Shown here one piece after another: positions 12,301 to 19,254 of a stretch of 64,000 bases of DNA; the first letter of the stretch is position 1; each line of letters begins with the position of its first letter. This DNA is from Sitta carolinensis (lineage: Eukaryota; Chordata; Aves; Passeriformes; Sittidae). The notes under the pieces were generated by a model, which saw only the letters and a program-made list of their open reading frames with translations, did no database searches and had not been told where the DNA came from. The stretch covers positions 856,262 through 920,261 of the forward strand of contig CM063311.1 in the NCBI GenBank assembly GCA_032173965.1. The letters run 5' to 3'. Made by a program: the position numbers and the translations under genes.

Positions 12301-13861
12301 CAAAAATATCCAAAAATATCCTAAAAATATCCCAAAAAATCCCAAAAAAATATCCCAAAAACATCCTGACAATCCTAGAAAATATCCAAAACATCCCCCA
12401 AAAAATCCCAAAATTCCCCTCCCTGTGCCAGTGTGAGCCCACCCCAAAACCATCCCAAATTAATCCCAAAACAATTCCAAAAAATCCCCAAAATCCAAAA
12501 ATAAGAAAAATCCCCCGAAATCCCAAAAACTCACTTTTGCCTTGGGGAGTCCATGCCCAAAATTCCTGGAAAATTCCAGGAAATTCCCAAAAATCTGGGA
12601 GCTGCTCCCCCTTTCCCAGGGCTCTGCAGGGTCCTTTCCCAAAATCCCAGGAAAATTCCATGAAAATTCCCAAAATTCGGGGGAATTCCCCAATTCCAGG
12701 AGCCATTCCCACTTTTCCAGGGCTCAGGAGGGTGGGGGAGGCAAAGGAGAGGGAATTCCAGCTGGGAAAATGGGAAAAAAATGGGAAATAATGGGAAAAA
12801 ATGGGATTGGGGGGAGGCAAAGCCGAGGGATTTCGGGGTGGAAAATTGGGGAAAAAATGGGGAAAAAAATGGGAAAAATGGGGAAAAAAATGGGATTTGG
12901 GGGAGGCAAAACTGAGTGATTTTGGGGTGGGAAAATGGGAAAAAAAATGGGAAAAATGAGGAAAAAAATGGGATTTTGGAGGGGCAAAGCTGAGGGATTT
13001 TGGGGCGGAAAAAAATGGGGAAAAAAAAGTGGGATTTTGGGAGAAAATATTGGGATTTTGGGAGTGAATTTTTGCTGTTTGCCCGCAGGTCGGGAGTACA
13101 GCTCCTCACGGAGGTACGGCCGCAATTCCCGGGAATTCCAGGAATTCCAGGATTCCGGAGATCCCGGGGGTCCCTGAGTTCCTCCAGTCCTGTTTTTCCT
13201 TATCCCAGGGATCCCAAATTTCCCCCTTCCCATTTTCCCACTGTTCCCAGATTTCAGCATTCCAAATTTCCCAGTGTTCCAACTTTCCCATTTTCCCAGT
13301 GTTCCCAGATTTCAGGAATTCCACCATTCCCAAATTTTCCCCTTCCCATTTTCCCAGGGTTCCCAGGGTTCCCAGATTTCAGCATTCCCATTTTCCCAGT
13401 GTTCCAAACTTTCCCATTTTCCCAGAGTTCCAGGCTCCACCATTCCCAACTTTCCCATTTTCCCAGGGTTCCCATTTTCCAGCATTCCCATTTTTCCCAT
13501 TTTCCACCATTCCCGTTTTTCCCATTTTCCCATTTCCCATTTTCCCATTTTCCAGCATTTCCGTTTTTCCCATTTTTCCCATTTTCCCAGGGTTCCCATT
13601 TTCCATTTTCCCATGTTCCAGCATTCCCATTTTTCCCAATATTCCCATTTTTCCCGTTTTTCCCAGGGTTCCCATTTTACAGCATTCCCATTTTTCCCAT
13701 TTTCCCCATTTTCCCCATTTTTCCTGTTTTTCCTGTTTTTCCCATTTTTCCTGTTTTTCCCAGGGTTCCCATTTTCCAGCATTCCCATTTTTCCCAGTTT
13801 TTTCCCATTTTTCCCGCAGGCGTTCCGGTCCCATTCCCGGAGCCCCCACTACCGGCACTGA
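48..13861 (+). CDS. CLASRP: CLASRP, CLK4-associating serine/arginine-rich protein, C-terminal nine exons
   Basis: Nuclear SR-like protein that binds the kinase CLK4 and influences alternative splicing (family knowledge). Nine exons are visible: 48-311, 3313-3543, 5325-5364, 5851-5911, 7019-7077, 7739-7785, 9104-9186, 13089-13113 and 13820-13861. The first two encode long RS-dipeptide runs. The next five encode the conserved lysine/arginine/glutamate-rich segment, with KLTPQEKLRLRMQKALNRQ, then KADKKAAQEKLLQQEHERQ, then EREDELRAMARKIRMK, matching the mammalian protein in order. The last two give REYSSS and the C-terminal SPHYRH, then TGA at 13859-13861. All junctions are phase-compatible until the last exon, which appears to lack one C near 13826, so SPHYRH lies one frame off. 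The 5-prime part of the gene is outside the window. AATAAA follows the stop by 13 bases. Confidence 0.94.
347..2060. repeat. CLASRP intron minisatellite, TTTGGGAATGGTTCACACT family
   Basis: Roughly 1.7 kb of a 20-35-base unit (TTTGGGAATGGTTCACACT, often with an added TTTGGGATGG). It begins about 35 bases after the donor at 312. Copies become more irregular after about 1500. Apparent long proteins here (FGNGSHW and similar) are repeat translations. Confidence 0.95.
2060..3305. repeat. Pyrimidine-rich tandem array, CCCCCGGATTTTCCC family
   Basis: Almost pure C/T on the + strand for about 1.2 kb, built from CCCCGGATTTTCCC and CCCCATTTTCCCC, running directly into the acceptor of the 3313 exon. 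No gene is supported here. Confidence 0.93.
3313..3543 (+). CDS. CLASRP: CLASRP exon, RS domain continued
   Basis: Acceptor ccgtcag, donor gtgagt at 3544. It encodes SRSRRSARSW, then repeated SPRSPRSQRSQRSPRSP, and ends in VGEKLKK, which matches the mammalian junction before the conserved basic segment. Confidence 0.9.
3590..4870. repeat. CLASRP intron minisatellite, TCTGGGATCCTTCAAATCCC family
   Basis: Imperfect 35-60-base units containing TCTGGGATCCTTCAAATCCC and AAATCCCTCGGGGATTCC. It fills the intron between the 3313 and 5325 exons, then grades into CCCAATTTTCCC units to about 5320. Confidence 0.9.
4870..5324. repeat. CCCAATTTTCCCC pyrimidine array
   Basis: Short C/T-rich unit forming the end of the same CLASRP intron, up to the acceptor. 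Nothing else is seen. Confidence 0.85.
5325..5364 (+). CDS. CLASRP: CLASRP exon, 40 nt
   Basis: Acceptor ccccgcag, donor gtcagt. It encodes ADAAAGKDSGAAK, in phase with both neighbours. The donor has C at +3, which is unusual but tolerated. Confidence 0.87.
5365..5850. other. CLASRP intron, short repeats and low-complexity C/T
   Basis: Contains three copies of GGGAATCCCAGAGGGATCCA (about 5430-5485), G-runs near 5530 and 5572, and C/T-rich sequence up to the acceptor. No coding signal. Confidence 0.75.
5851..5911 (+). CDS. CLASRP: CLASRP exon (PKLTPQEKLRLRMQKALNRQ)
   Basis: Acceptor tttttgcag, donor gtgaga. The predicted peptide is almost identical to the mammalian CLASRP segment; this is one of the strongest diagnostic matches in the window. 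Confidence 0.95.
5912..6960. repeat. CLASRP intron array, AATTCCCCCAAATCCC family
   Basis: About 1 kb of imperfect units containing AATTCCCCCAAATCCC and TCCCTCTGGGATCACCCC, with longer-range duplication visible (blocks near 6480-6540, 6680-6740 and 6850-6900 repeat CCCGGATTTTCCCCAAATTC). Confidence 0.9.
7019..7077 (+). CDS. CLASRP: CLASRP exon (KADKKAAQEKLLQQEHERQ)
   Basis: Acceptor tttcccag, donor gtgggc. The split phenylalanine codon from the previous exon gives QFKADKK, as in mammals. Confidence 0.95.
7080..7737. repeat. Purine array then GGGATAAAACCTGGGAATTC array
   Basis: 7080-7370 is GGGGAAAAAT repeats (G/A only). 7370-7540 has GGGATTTAATTGGGA units. 7560-7735 has about seven copies of GGGATAAAACCTGGGAATTC, ending just before the exon at 7739. 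Confidence 0.9.
7739..7785 (+). CDS. CLASRP: CLASRP exon (EREDELRAMARKIRM)
   Basis: Acceptor gtccccag, donor gtaatt at 7786. The final codon AA|G continues into the next exon as K-ERERR. Confidence 0.95.
7786..9103. repeat. CLASRP intron minisatellite, about 40-base CGTTCCCTGACCCCGTTTTT unit
   Basis: Four CCCAAAATCCCTGATCCCAG copies (7795-7885), then about 24 copies of a 40-base unit, CGTTCCCTGACCCCGTTTTT plus CCGGGATTTTTTCCCC, from about 8090 to 9080. Copy-to-copy differences are mostly single-base homopolymer changes. Confidence 0.93.
9104..9186 (+). CDS. CLASRP: CLASRP exon (ERERREKEREEWERQYSRQ)
   Basis: Acceptor tctctccag; donor gtctgg is weak by consensus but gives the right phase to the 13089 exon. 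It encodes SRSPSPRH at its end. A 2.6-kb acagaccc minisatellite begins directly after it. Confidence 0.93.
9190..11790. repeat. 2.6-kb CCCAAAACAGACC minisatellite in CLASRP intron
   Basis: Units of 11-12 bases: CCCAAAACAG, ACCAAAAACAG, CCCCAAAATAT. The array lacks stop codons for over 800 codons on the + strand and over 1000 on the - strand because the unit composition excludes stops. No start context, domain or splice logic supports a protein. Confidence 0.95.
11790..12530. repeat. AAAAATATCCCAAAAACATC array
   Basis: A-rich degenerate continuation of the preceding minisatellite. No coding evidence. Confidence 0.85.
12530..13088. repeat. CLASRP intron end: unique stretch then four G/A-rich units
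   Basis: 12530-12760 is fairly non-repetitive. From about 12790 to 13080 there are four copies of a 60-90-base unit carrying TGGGATTTGGGGGAGGCAAA followed by GGGGTGGGAAAATGGG. Confidence 0.8.
13089..13113 (+). CDS. CLASRP: CLASRP microexon, 25 nt (REYSSSR)
   Basis: Acceptor gcccgcag, donor gtacgg. Two plus 21 plus two bases join the flanking exons and give HGREYSSSRR, matching the mammalian YSREYSSSRR. Confidence 0.88.
13180..13815. repeat. CLASRP last-intron array, TTTCCAGCATTCCCATTTT family
   Basis: About 30 units of TTCCCATTTTCCAGCATTCC and TTCCCAGGGTTCCCATTTTC. The unit contains TTCCAG, so it carries many weak acceptor-like sites before the true acceptor at 13819. Confidence 0.9.
13820..13861 (+). 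CDS. CLASRP: CLASRP terminal coding exon, one base short
   Basis: Acceptor ttcccgcag. The 42 bases read RSHSRSPHYRH then TGA only in the frame one base off from the upstream splice phase. A single extra C in ttccgg (near 13826) would restore the expected RS dipeptides, so a consensus or real one-base deletion is inferred. Confidence 0.88.
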   Translation, partial: AFRSHSRSPHYRH

Positions 13862-13874
13862 CGGACGGGGCCCC

Positions 13875-13880
13875 AATAAA
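13875..13880 (+). terminator. CLASRP: CLASRP polyadenylation signal AATAAA
   Basis: A canonical AATAAA lies 13 bases after the CLASRP stop codon, implying a 3-prime UTR of only about 30 bases. Confidence 0.8.
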
Positions 13881-13884
13881 TCCA

Positions 13885-14780
13885 TGGAAAAAAAATCCCA
13901 AATCCCAACTCCTGGAATTGTCAGGGCCGGGGGGAAAGGGGGGGAAACATCAGGGAAACTGGGAAAAGGGGGAAAAGCTGGAAAAAAGGGGGGAAAAAGG
14001 GGAAAAAAAAGATGGAAAAAAGAAGAGAAAAAAGATGGAAAAAAGAGAGAAAAAAAGATGGAAAAAAGGAAAAAAAGATGGAAAAAGGGAAAAAAAAAGA
14101 TGGAAAAAAAGGAGAAAAAATGGGGGAAAAAGATGGAAAAAAGGGGGAAAAAGTCAGGGAAAAGCTGGAAAAAAGGGAGAAAAAATGGGAAAAGATGGAC
14201 AAAAGTCAGAAAAAAGTCAGGGAAAAGATGGAAAAAATGGAAAAAAAAAGTGGAAAAAAAGTGGGGGGAAAAGGTCAAAAAAAGGGAGAAAAGTCTCAAA
14301 AAAAAAAAAGAGGGAAAAATCCAGGAAAATGGAGGAAAAGCCAGGAAATATTTGGAATAACAGGGAAAAGGGAAAATCCAGGAAAAGGGAAAAAAAGGGA
14401 GAAAAGTCAGGAAAATGAGGAAAAAAGGGGGAAAGCAGGGAAAAGGCAGGGGAAAAGATCAGAGAAAAAGTGGAAAATTTGGGAAAAAAAGGCTGGAAAA
14501 GCCAGGGACTAGCAGGGGAGAAATGGGAAAGAAAAACCAGAAAAAATGAGGGCAAAAACCAGGAAAAAAAAAAAAAAAAAGAGAAAAAAATCAGAAAAAA
14601 GGGATGAAAATGGGAAAAATAACAGAATAAAGGAGGGAAAAGTGGGAAAAATCCCAAAAATGGGAAAGCCAGGAAAAGGAGAGGGAAAAAAAAGGGAAAA
14701 AGGGCAGAAAAATTGGGAAAAAATCCTGGAAAAAGCAAAAAAAATCCAAGACAACGGTGGGAAAAATCAGGAAAATTGGA
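13885..14780. repeat. CLASRP/GEMIN7 convergent spacer, purine-only array
   Basis: GGAAAAAAGATGG-type G/A repeats, almost free of pyrimidines on the + strand. No ZNF296 coding sequence, which lies between CLASRP and GEMIN7 in human, is seen. Confidence 0.85.
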
Positions 14781-14786
14781 TTTATT
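14781..14786 (-). terminator. GEMIN7: GEMIN7 polyadenylation signal AATAAA
   Basis: Minus-strand AATAAA overlapping the putative TAA stop (GAATAAATCC). Confidence 0.6.
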
Positions 14787-14910
14787 CATTCCAGAGGGGA
14801 GGAGAATTCCAGAGGGGAGGAGAATTCCAGAGGGAAGGAAAATTCCAGGACATCCCGGAGCGCAGCAGAGCCGAGCCCTGAATTCCCAGCGGGGTCTGCA
14901 GAGAATCCAC
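14782..14910 (-). CDS. GEMIN7: GEMIN7 terminal exon
   Basis: Minus-strand acceptor ccag precedes VDSLQTPLGIQGSALLRSG. In the annotated frame it ends at TAA inside AATAAA; with one extra G near 14850 it would read SGDVLEFSFPLEF, closer to mammalian SDIISYTFKP. A short 18-base repeat (CTGGAATTCTCCTCCCCT) lengthens the tail. Confidence 0.8.
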   Translation of the reverse strand: MDSLQTPLGIQGSALLRSGMSWNFPSLWNSPPLWNSPPLWNE

Positions 14911-16900
14911 CTGGAAAAAAAACGGGGAAAAATGGGGAAAAAATCGGGAAAAATGGGAGAAATGGGAAGGGAAGGGTAGGAAAAGTAAACAGGAAAAAAA
15001 ACTCCAGGAAAAAAAAAGGGGGGGAAGGGGGAAAAGGTAAAAAAAAAATGGGGGGAAAGCCAAGAAAAAAAAAAAAATAAAGTAAAATAAAGGGGGAAAA
15101 GGTAGGAAAAAGAGAAAAAAAAACCAGGAAAAAAAAAAGGGGGAAAAGTCAGAAAAAAAGGGAAAAAAACAGGAAAAAATGTCAGGAAAAAGGGGGAAAA
15201 ATACATGAAAAAAAAGGGGAAAAAACAGGAAAAAAAGGGGGAAATAAACCAGAAAAAAAGGGGGGAAATCCAGAAAAAAAAAAAGGGAAAAAAAAGTAGG
15301 AAAAAAAGGGAAAAAAATAGGAAAAAAGTAAGAAAAAGGTAGGGAAAAAAAAGGAAAAAGAAAGGAAAAAATAGGGAAAAAATAGGAAAAATAGGAAAAA
15401 AATAGGAAAAAAAAGGGAAAAAATAGAAAAAAATAGGGAAAAATAGGAAAAAAATAGGGAAAAAATGGGAAAAATAGGAAAAAAATAGGGAAAAAATAGG
15501 GGGAAATAGGGAAAAAATAGGAAAAAATAGGGAAAAAATAGGGAAAAATAGGGAAAAAGGAAAAAAATAAAGGAAAAAATAGGGGAAAAAAAGTAGGAAA
15601 AAATAGGGAAAAAATAGGGAAAAATAGGAAAAAAGTAGGGAAAAATAGGAAAAACTAGGAAAAACTAGGAAAAAAAGTAGGGGAAAATAGGGAAAAAATA
15701 GGGAAAAATAGGGGAAAAGTAGGAAAAAATAGGGAAAAATAGGAAAAAAATAGGGAAAAAATGGGAAAAAATAGGAAAAAAAATAGGAAAAAGTAGGGGA
15801 AAATAGGGAAAAAATAGGAAAAAATAGGGAAAAAGTAGGAAAAAAAATAGGAAAAAATAGGAAAAAATAGGAAAAAAATAGGGGAAAAATAGGGAAAAAA
15901 TAGGGAAAAAATAGGAAAAAATAGGAAAAAAATAGGAAAAAAATAGAAAAAAGTAGGGAAAAAAATAGGAAAAAATAGGAAAAAATAGGAAAAATAGGAA
16001 AAATAGGAAAAAATAGGGAAAAAGTAGTGAAAAATAGGATAAAATAGGAAAAAAATAGGGAAAAAAGTTGGGAAAAATAGGATAAAATAGGAAAAAAATA
16101 GGGAAAAAAGTTGGGAAAAATAGGAAAAAAATAGGAAAAAAAATAGGGAAAAAAGTTGGGAAAAATAGGGAAAAAAAATAGGAAAAAAATAGGGAAAAAT
16201 AGGAAAAAAGTTGGGAAAAAATAGGAAAAAATAGGAAAAAAAATAGGGAAAAAAAATAGGGAAAAAATAGGAAAAAAATAGGGGAAAATAGGGAAAAAAA
16301 ATAGGGGGAAAAAAAAGGAAAAATTCGGAAAATCCCAGGAAAGAAGGGCACACACCTGGATGTTGCCGGAGTGGAGCTCGAGCGCCCCGAAAGCGGCGGG
16401 CCGCGCTGAGCCCCCCCAGAGCTGGAAAAAAAGGGGAAAAAAGTGGGAAAACTGGGGGGGAAAGCCAGGGAGAAAACCCCAAAAAATAAAAGAAAAAAGG
16501 GGGGGGGGAAAACCCAGAAAAAAATAAGGGGAAAAGGCAGAAAAAAGGGGAGTAAAAAGGTAAAAAAAAGTCAAAATAAAGGGGGAAAAATCCAGAAAAA
16601 AAGGGGGAAAAAACCAGAAAAAAAAGGGAAAATCCAGGAAAAAAGGGGGGAAACCAGAAAAAAATAGGGAAAACGCCGAGAAGAAGGGGCAGGCACCTGG
16701 ATGTTGCCGGAGTGGAGATCGAGCGCCCGAAAGCGGCGGGAGCGCTGAGCCCCCCCAGAGCTGGAAGCGCGCCCGGCGGCCCCGAGCCCGCGGCAGCAGG
16801 GCAGGAAAGCGCGGAGCGCGGCCGAGCGCGCGCCCGGACTCTCGGGAGCCGCGGAGGCGCGGATGCGGAAGCCGGAAGCGCGGGGCGCTCGAGTTCGGGG
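14782..16900 (-). CDS. GEMIN7: GEMIN7, SMN-complex Sm-like subunit (partial, two exons seen)
   Basis: Small Sm-fold protein that pairs with GEMIN6 in the SMN complex for spliceosomal snRNP assembly (family knowledge). The terminal exon (14910 down to 14782) encodes VDSLQTPLGIQGSALLRSG, matching mammalian VSQLQTPIGVQAEALLRCS. The upstream exon (about 16900 down to 16697) encodes RARFQLWGG and ALDLHSGNIQ, matching VSFTLHEG and TDLDVANFYV, and upstream of that AALRAFL, matching AALRERYL. These pieces are split over different frames by apparent one-base losses. A truncated second copy of that exon end lies at 16356-16425. No start codon was identified; the N-terminus is either in unrecognised sequence above 16900 or broken. 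Human GEMIN7 lies on the same strand as CLASRP; here it is opposite. Identification rests on about 45 residues. Confidence 0.78.
14911..16355. repeat. GEMIN7 intron, purine array (AAAAAATAGGGA)
   Basis: About 1.4 kb, nearly pure A/G with T only in TAGG, unit about 10-14 bases. The minus strand is polypyrimidine (FLFFPIF translations are spurious). Confidence 0.93.
16356..16425 (-). pseudogene. Second, truncated copy of GEMIN7 exon 3-prime end with donor
   Basis: 70 bases, reading LWGGSARPAAFGALELHSGNIQ-like sequence followed by donor gtgtgt. It stops abruptly at CCAGCTC and passes into purine repeat. It is closely similar to 16697-16764 but keeps an intact frame where that copy does not. Confidence 0.75.
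16426..16696. repeat. Purine array between the two GEMIN7 exon copies
   Basis: GGGGGAAAACCAGAAAAAAA-type units, 270 bases; nothing else seen. Confidence 0.85.
16697..16900 (-). CDS. GEMIN7: GEMIN7 upstream coding exon, frame-disrupted
   Basis: The donor on the minus strand is AACATCCAG followed by gtgcct. It contains RARFQLWGG in one frame and ALDLHSGNIQ in another. The upper boundary is uncertain; similarity fades near 16860-16900. Confidence 0.65.
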
Positions 16901-16904
16901 CCTC

Positions 16905-17625
16905 GGGGGCGCAGGAGGGGAAGGGGGGAAGTGGATCGGTGGGAGGCTGGGGGGAAAAAAGGGAGGGAAGGAAAGGGAATGGGGGGAAAAGGGGGGAAGG
17001 GGGGAAGGAAAAGGAAAGGAAGGGGGGAAAAGGGGGGAAAAAGGGAATGGGGGGGAAAAGGGGGGGAAAGGGGAGGAAAAAAGGGAAATGGGGGAAAAAG
17101 GGGGGGAAAAAGGGGGGAAAAGGGAAATGGGGGAAAAAAAAGGGGGAAAAAAGGGGGGAAAAAGGGAAAGGGGGGGAAAAGGGGGGAAAGGGGAGGAAAA
17201 AAGGGAAATGGGGGGAGGAAAAGGGGGGAAAAAAGGGGGGGGGGAATGGAGGAATGAGGGAGAAAAGAGGGAAATGAGGAGGAAAAAAGGGGGGAAAAAG
17301 GGGAGAAAAAAGGGAAATGGGGGAAAAAGGGGGGAAAAGGGACAAAAAAAGGGAAATGGGGGGAAAAGGGGAGAAAAAAAGGGAAATGGGAAAAGGGGGG
17401 GTAAATGGGGGGAAAAGGGGGAAATTGGGGGAAAAAGGGGGGAAAGAGGGGGGAAAAGGGGGAAATTGGGGGAAAAAGGGGGGGGAATGGGGGAAAAAGG
17501 GGAAATGGGGAAAAGGGTGAAAAAAAGGGAAAAAAGAGGGAAAAGGGGGGATAAAAGGGGGGGGAAGAGGGAAAAGGGGGGAAAAATAGGGGGGGGGGGG
17601 AAAGGGGGAGAAATTAGTAAAAAGG
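16905..17625. repeat. Purine array GGGGGGAAAAAGGGAAATGG
   Basis: About 700 bases of pure G/A on the + strand upstream of GEMIN7; triplex-prone mirror-type composition. Confidence 0.93.
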
Positions 17626-17639
17626 GATAAGCAATCCCA

Positions 17640-18480
17640 ACAGGGTCCTGGTCCCGGTCCTGGTACCATTCCCGTGTGGAATTCCCGGTCCCGAGTGGAA
17701 TTCCCAGTCCCTGTTCCCGTGTGGAATTCCCGGTCCCATCCCGGTCCCGAGTGGAATTCCCGCTCCCGATCCCACTCGGGTCTCCCGTTCCCGCTCCCCT
17801 CTGGGTCGCTCGGGTGGGATTCCCGGTCCCGATCCGGGTGGGATTCCCGGTCCCGATCCCGGGTGGGATTCCCGGTCCCGATCCCGTTCCCGGATGGGAT
17901 TCCCGGTCCCGATCCGGGTGGGATTCCCGGTCCCGATCCCGGGTGGGATTCCCGTCCCGATCCCGGGTGGGATTCCCGGTCCCGATCCCGGGTGGGATTC
18001 CCGGTCCCGATCCGGGTGGGATTCCCGACCCCGATCCCGGTCCCGGTCAGGAGGGACCGACCGTGCTCAGGAGGCTCCGGGTCCTGGTCCCGGCCCGGTT
18101 CCCGGTCCTTTTCCCAGTCCCGACCGGGGGTCCCGGTCCCGGTGCCACGCAGATCTCCCGATCCCGATCCCGTACCCGGGTGGGATTCCCGGTCCCGAGT
18201 GGGTTTCTCTGTCCCCATCCCGATCCCAACCCCGGTCCCGACCTGTTCCGGAACCGGTCCCAGTCCCAGTCCCGGTCCCGGTCCAGTCCCGGTCCCGTAC
18301 CCGTACGGGGTTCCCGGCCCGGTACCGATCCCGGTCCAGTCCCGGTCCCGGTCCCGTATGGGGTTCCCGTTCCCGCTCAGTCCCGGTCCCGCTCCAGTCG
18401 TTCCCGTTCGTCCGTCAGTCCCGTTCCCGTTCGTACCGTTAGCGGTTCCCGTCGTACCCGTTGGGGTTCGATCCCGGTCA
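17640..18480. repeat. CCCGGTCCCGATCCGGGTGG minisatellite
   Basis: Units around CCCGGTCCCGATCCCGGGTG with GGGATTCC, diverging to CCGGTCCCAGTCCCG towards 18400. It occupies the GEMIN7/PPP1R37 divergent interval. Confidence 0.92.
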
Positions 18481-19096
18481 GTCCCGTTCCCGTTCCCGTC
18501 CCGTTCCGTTCCGTCCACGCGGGCCGCCGGCGCCGCCGCCGCTCCGCCGATTCGCCACCCGCACCCCGAGACCCCCACGACCCTCTGCCACCGGAGCCCG
18601 CTCACCGCTCTGCCCCCGCTCCCTTTCCCCCCTTTCTCCCCATCCCCTCTCCCTTTTCCCAGATTTCCCCGCTTTTCCCCGCTTTTCCCCAATTTCTCCC
18701 GGCCGCGCCGAATCTGCCGCCCCCAAGCCCGCCGCAGATTCGCCGCCGCAGATTCGCCACGGCCGCCGGGCGCCGCTCGGCGCCTCCTCCTCCTCCCTGC
18801 CGCTCTCCCTGCTGCCCTCTCCGCTCCCCTCCGCCCGTTCCCCCTCCATCCCCGCTCCTCACGGATTTTTCCCGGTGCTCCTTCGGCTCCGGGAGCCGCC
18901 GGCGCCGCCGTGCCGAAAGTGCGGCCGTGGCGGCCGTGGCGCGGCGGGGCCGTTGCGGCGGCGGCGGGGCGGCGGCGGCTCCGGCTCGGCTCGGTGCCGC
19001 TGCCGGTGCCGGTGCCGGGGCCTCCCTCGCTGCGGGGCGGCCCCGAGGCTCCGGGCGATGCCCCCCGGGCGGCCCTGAAGCACCGAGAGCTCCGCC
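18480..19096 (+). promoter_or_regulatory. CpG-rich 5-prime region of PPP1R37 (possible bidirectional promoter)
   Basis: Non-repetitive, very CpG-dense sequence ending in ctccgcc immediately before the PPP1R37 ATG (a good Kozak context). No TATA box was seen. Position between divergent GEMIN7 and PPP1R37 suggests a shared CpG-island promoter; this is inference. Confidence 0.6.
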
Positions 19097-19254
19097 ATGG
19101 ACGAGGCCGAGCCCGCGGCGGGGGACGCGGCCCCGGCGGCCGCCGAGGCCTCGCCGGGGGACGGGCGGGGGAGGCCCGGGGCCAAGCGGGTCACGTTCCC
19201 TCGGACGAGGACATCGTGTCCGGGGCTGTGGAGCCCAAGGACCCTGGAGACACG
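19097..19254 (+). CDS. PPP1R37: PPP1R37 exon 1, start codon and PP1-binding RVxF motif
   Basis: ATG at 19097 gives MDEAEPAAGD and then AKRVTFP. The next residues SDEDIVSGAVEPKD are one frame over, and the last PWRH a further frame over, indicating one missing base near 19200 and one near 19243, both in CCC runs. Donor gtgagg at 19255. Confidence 0.93.
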
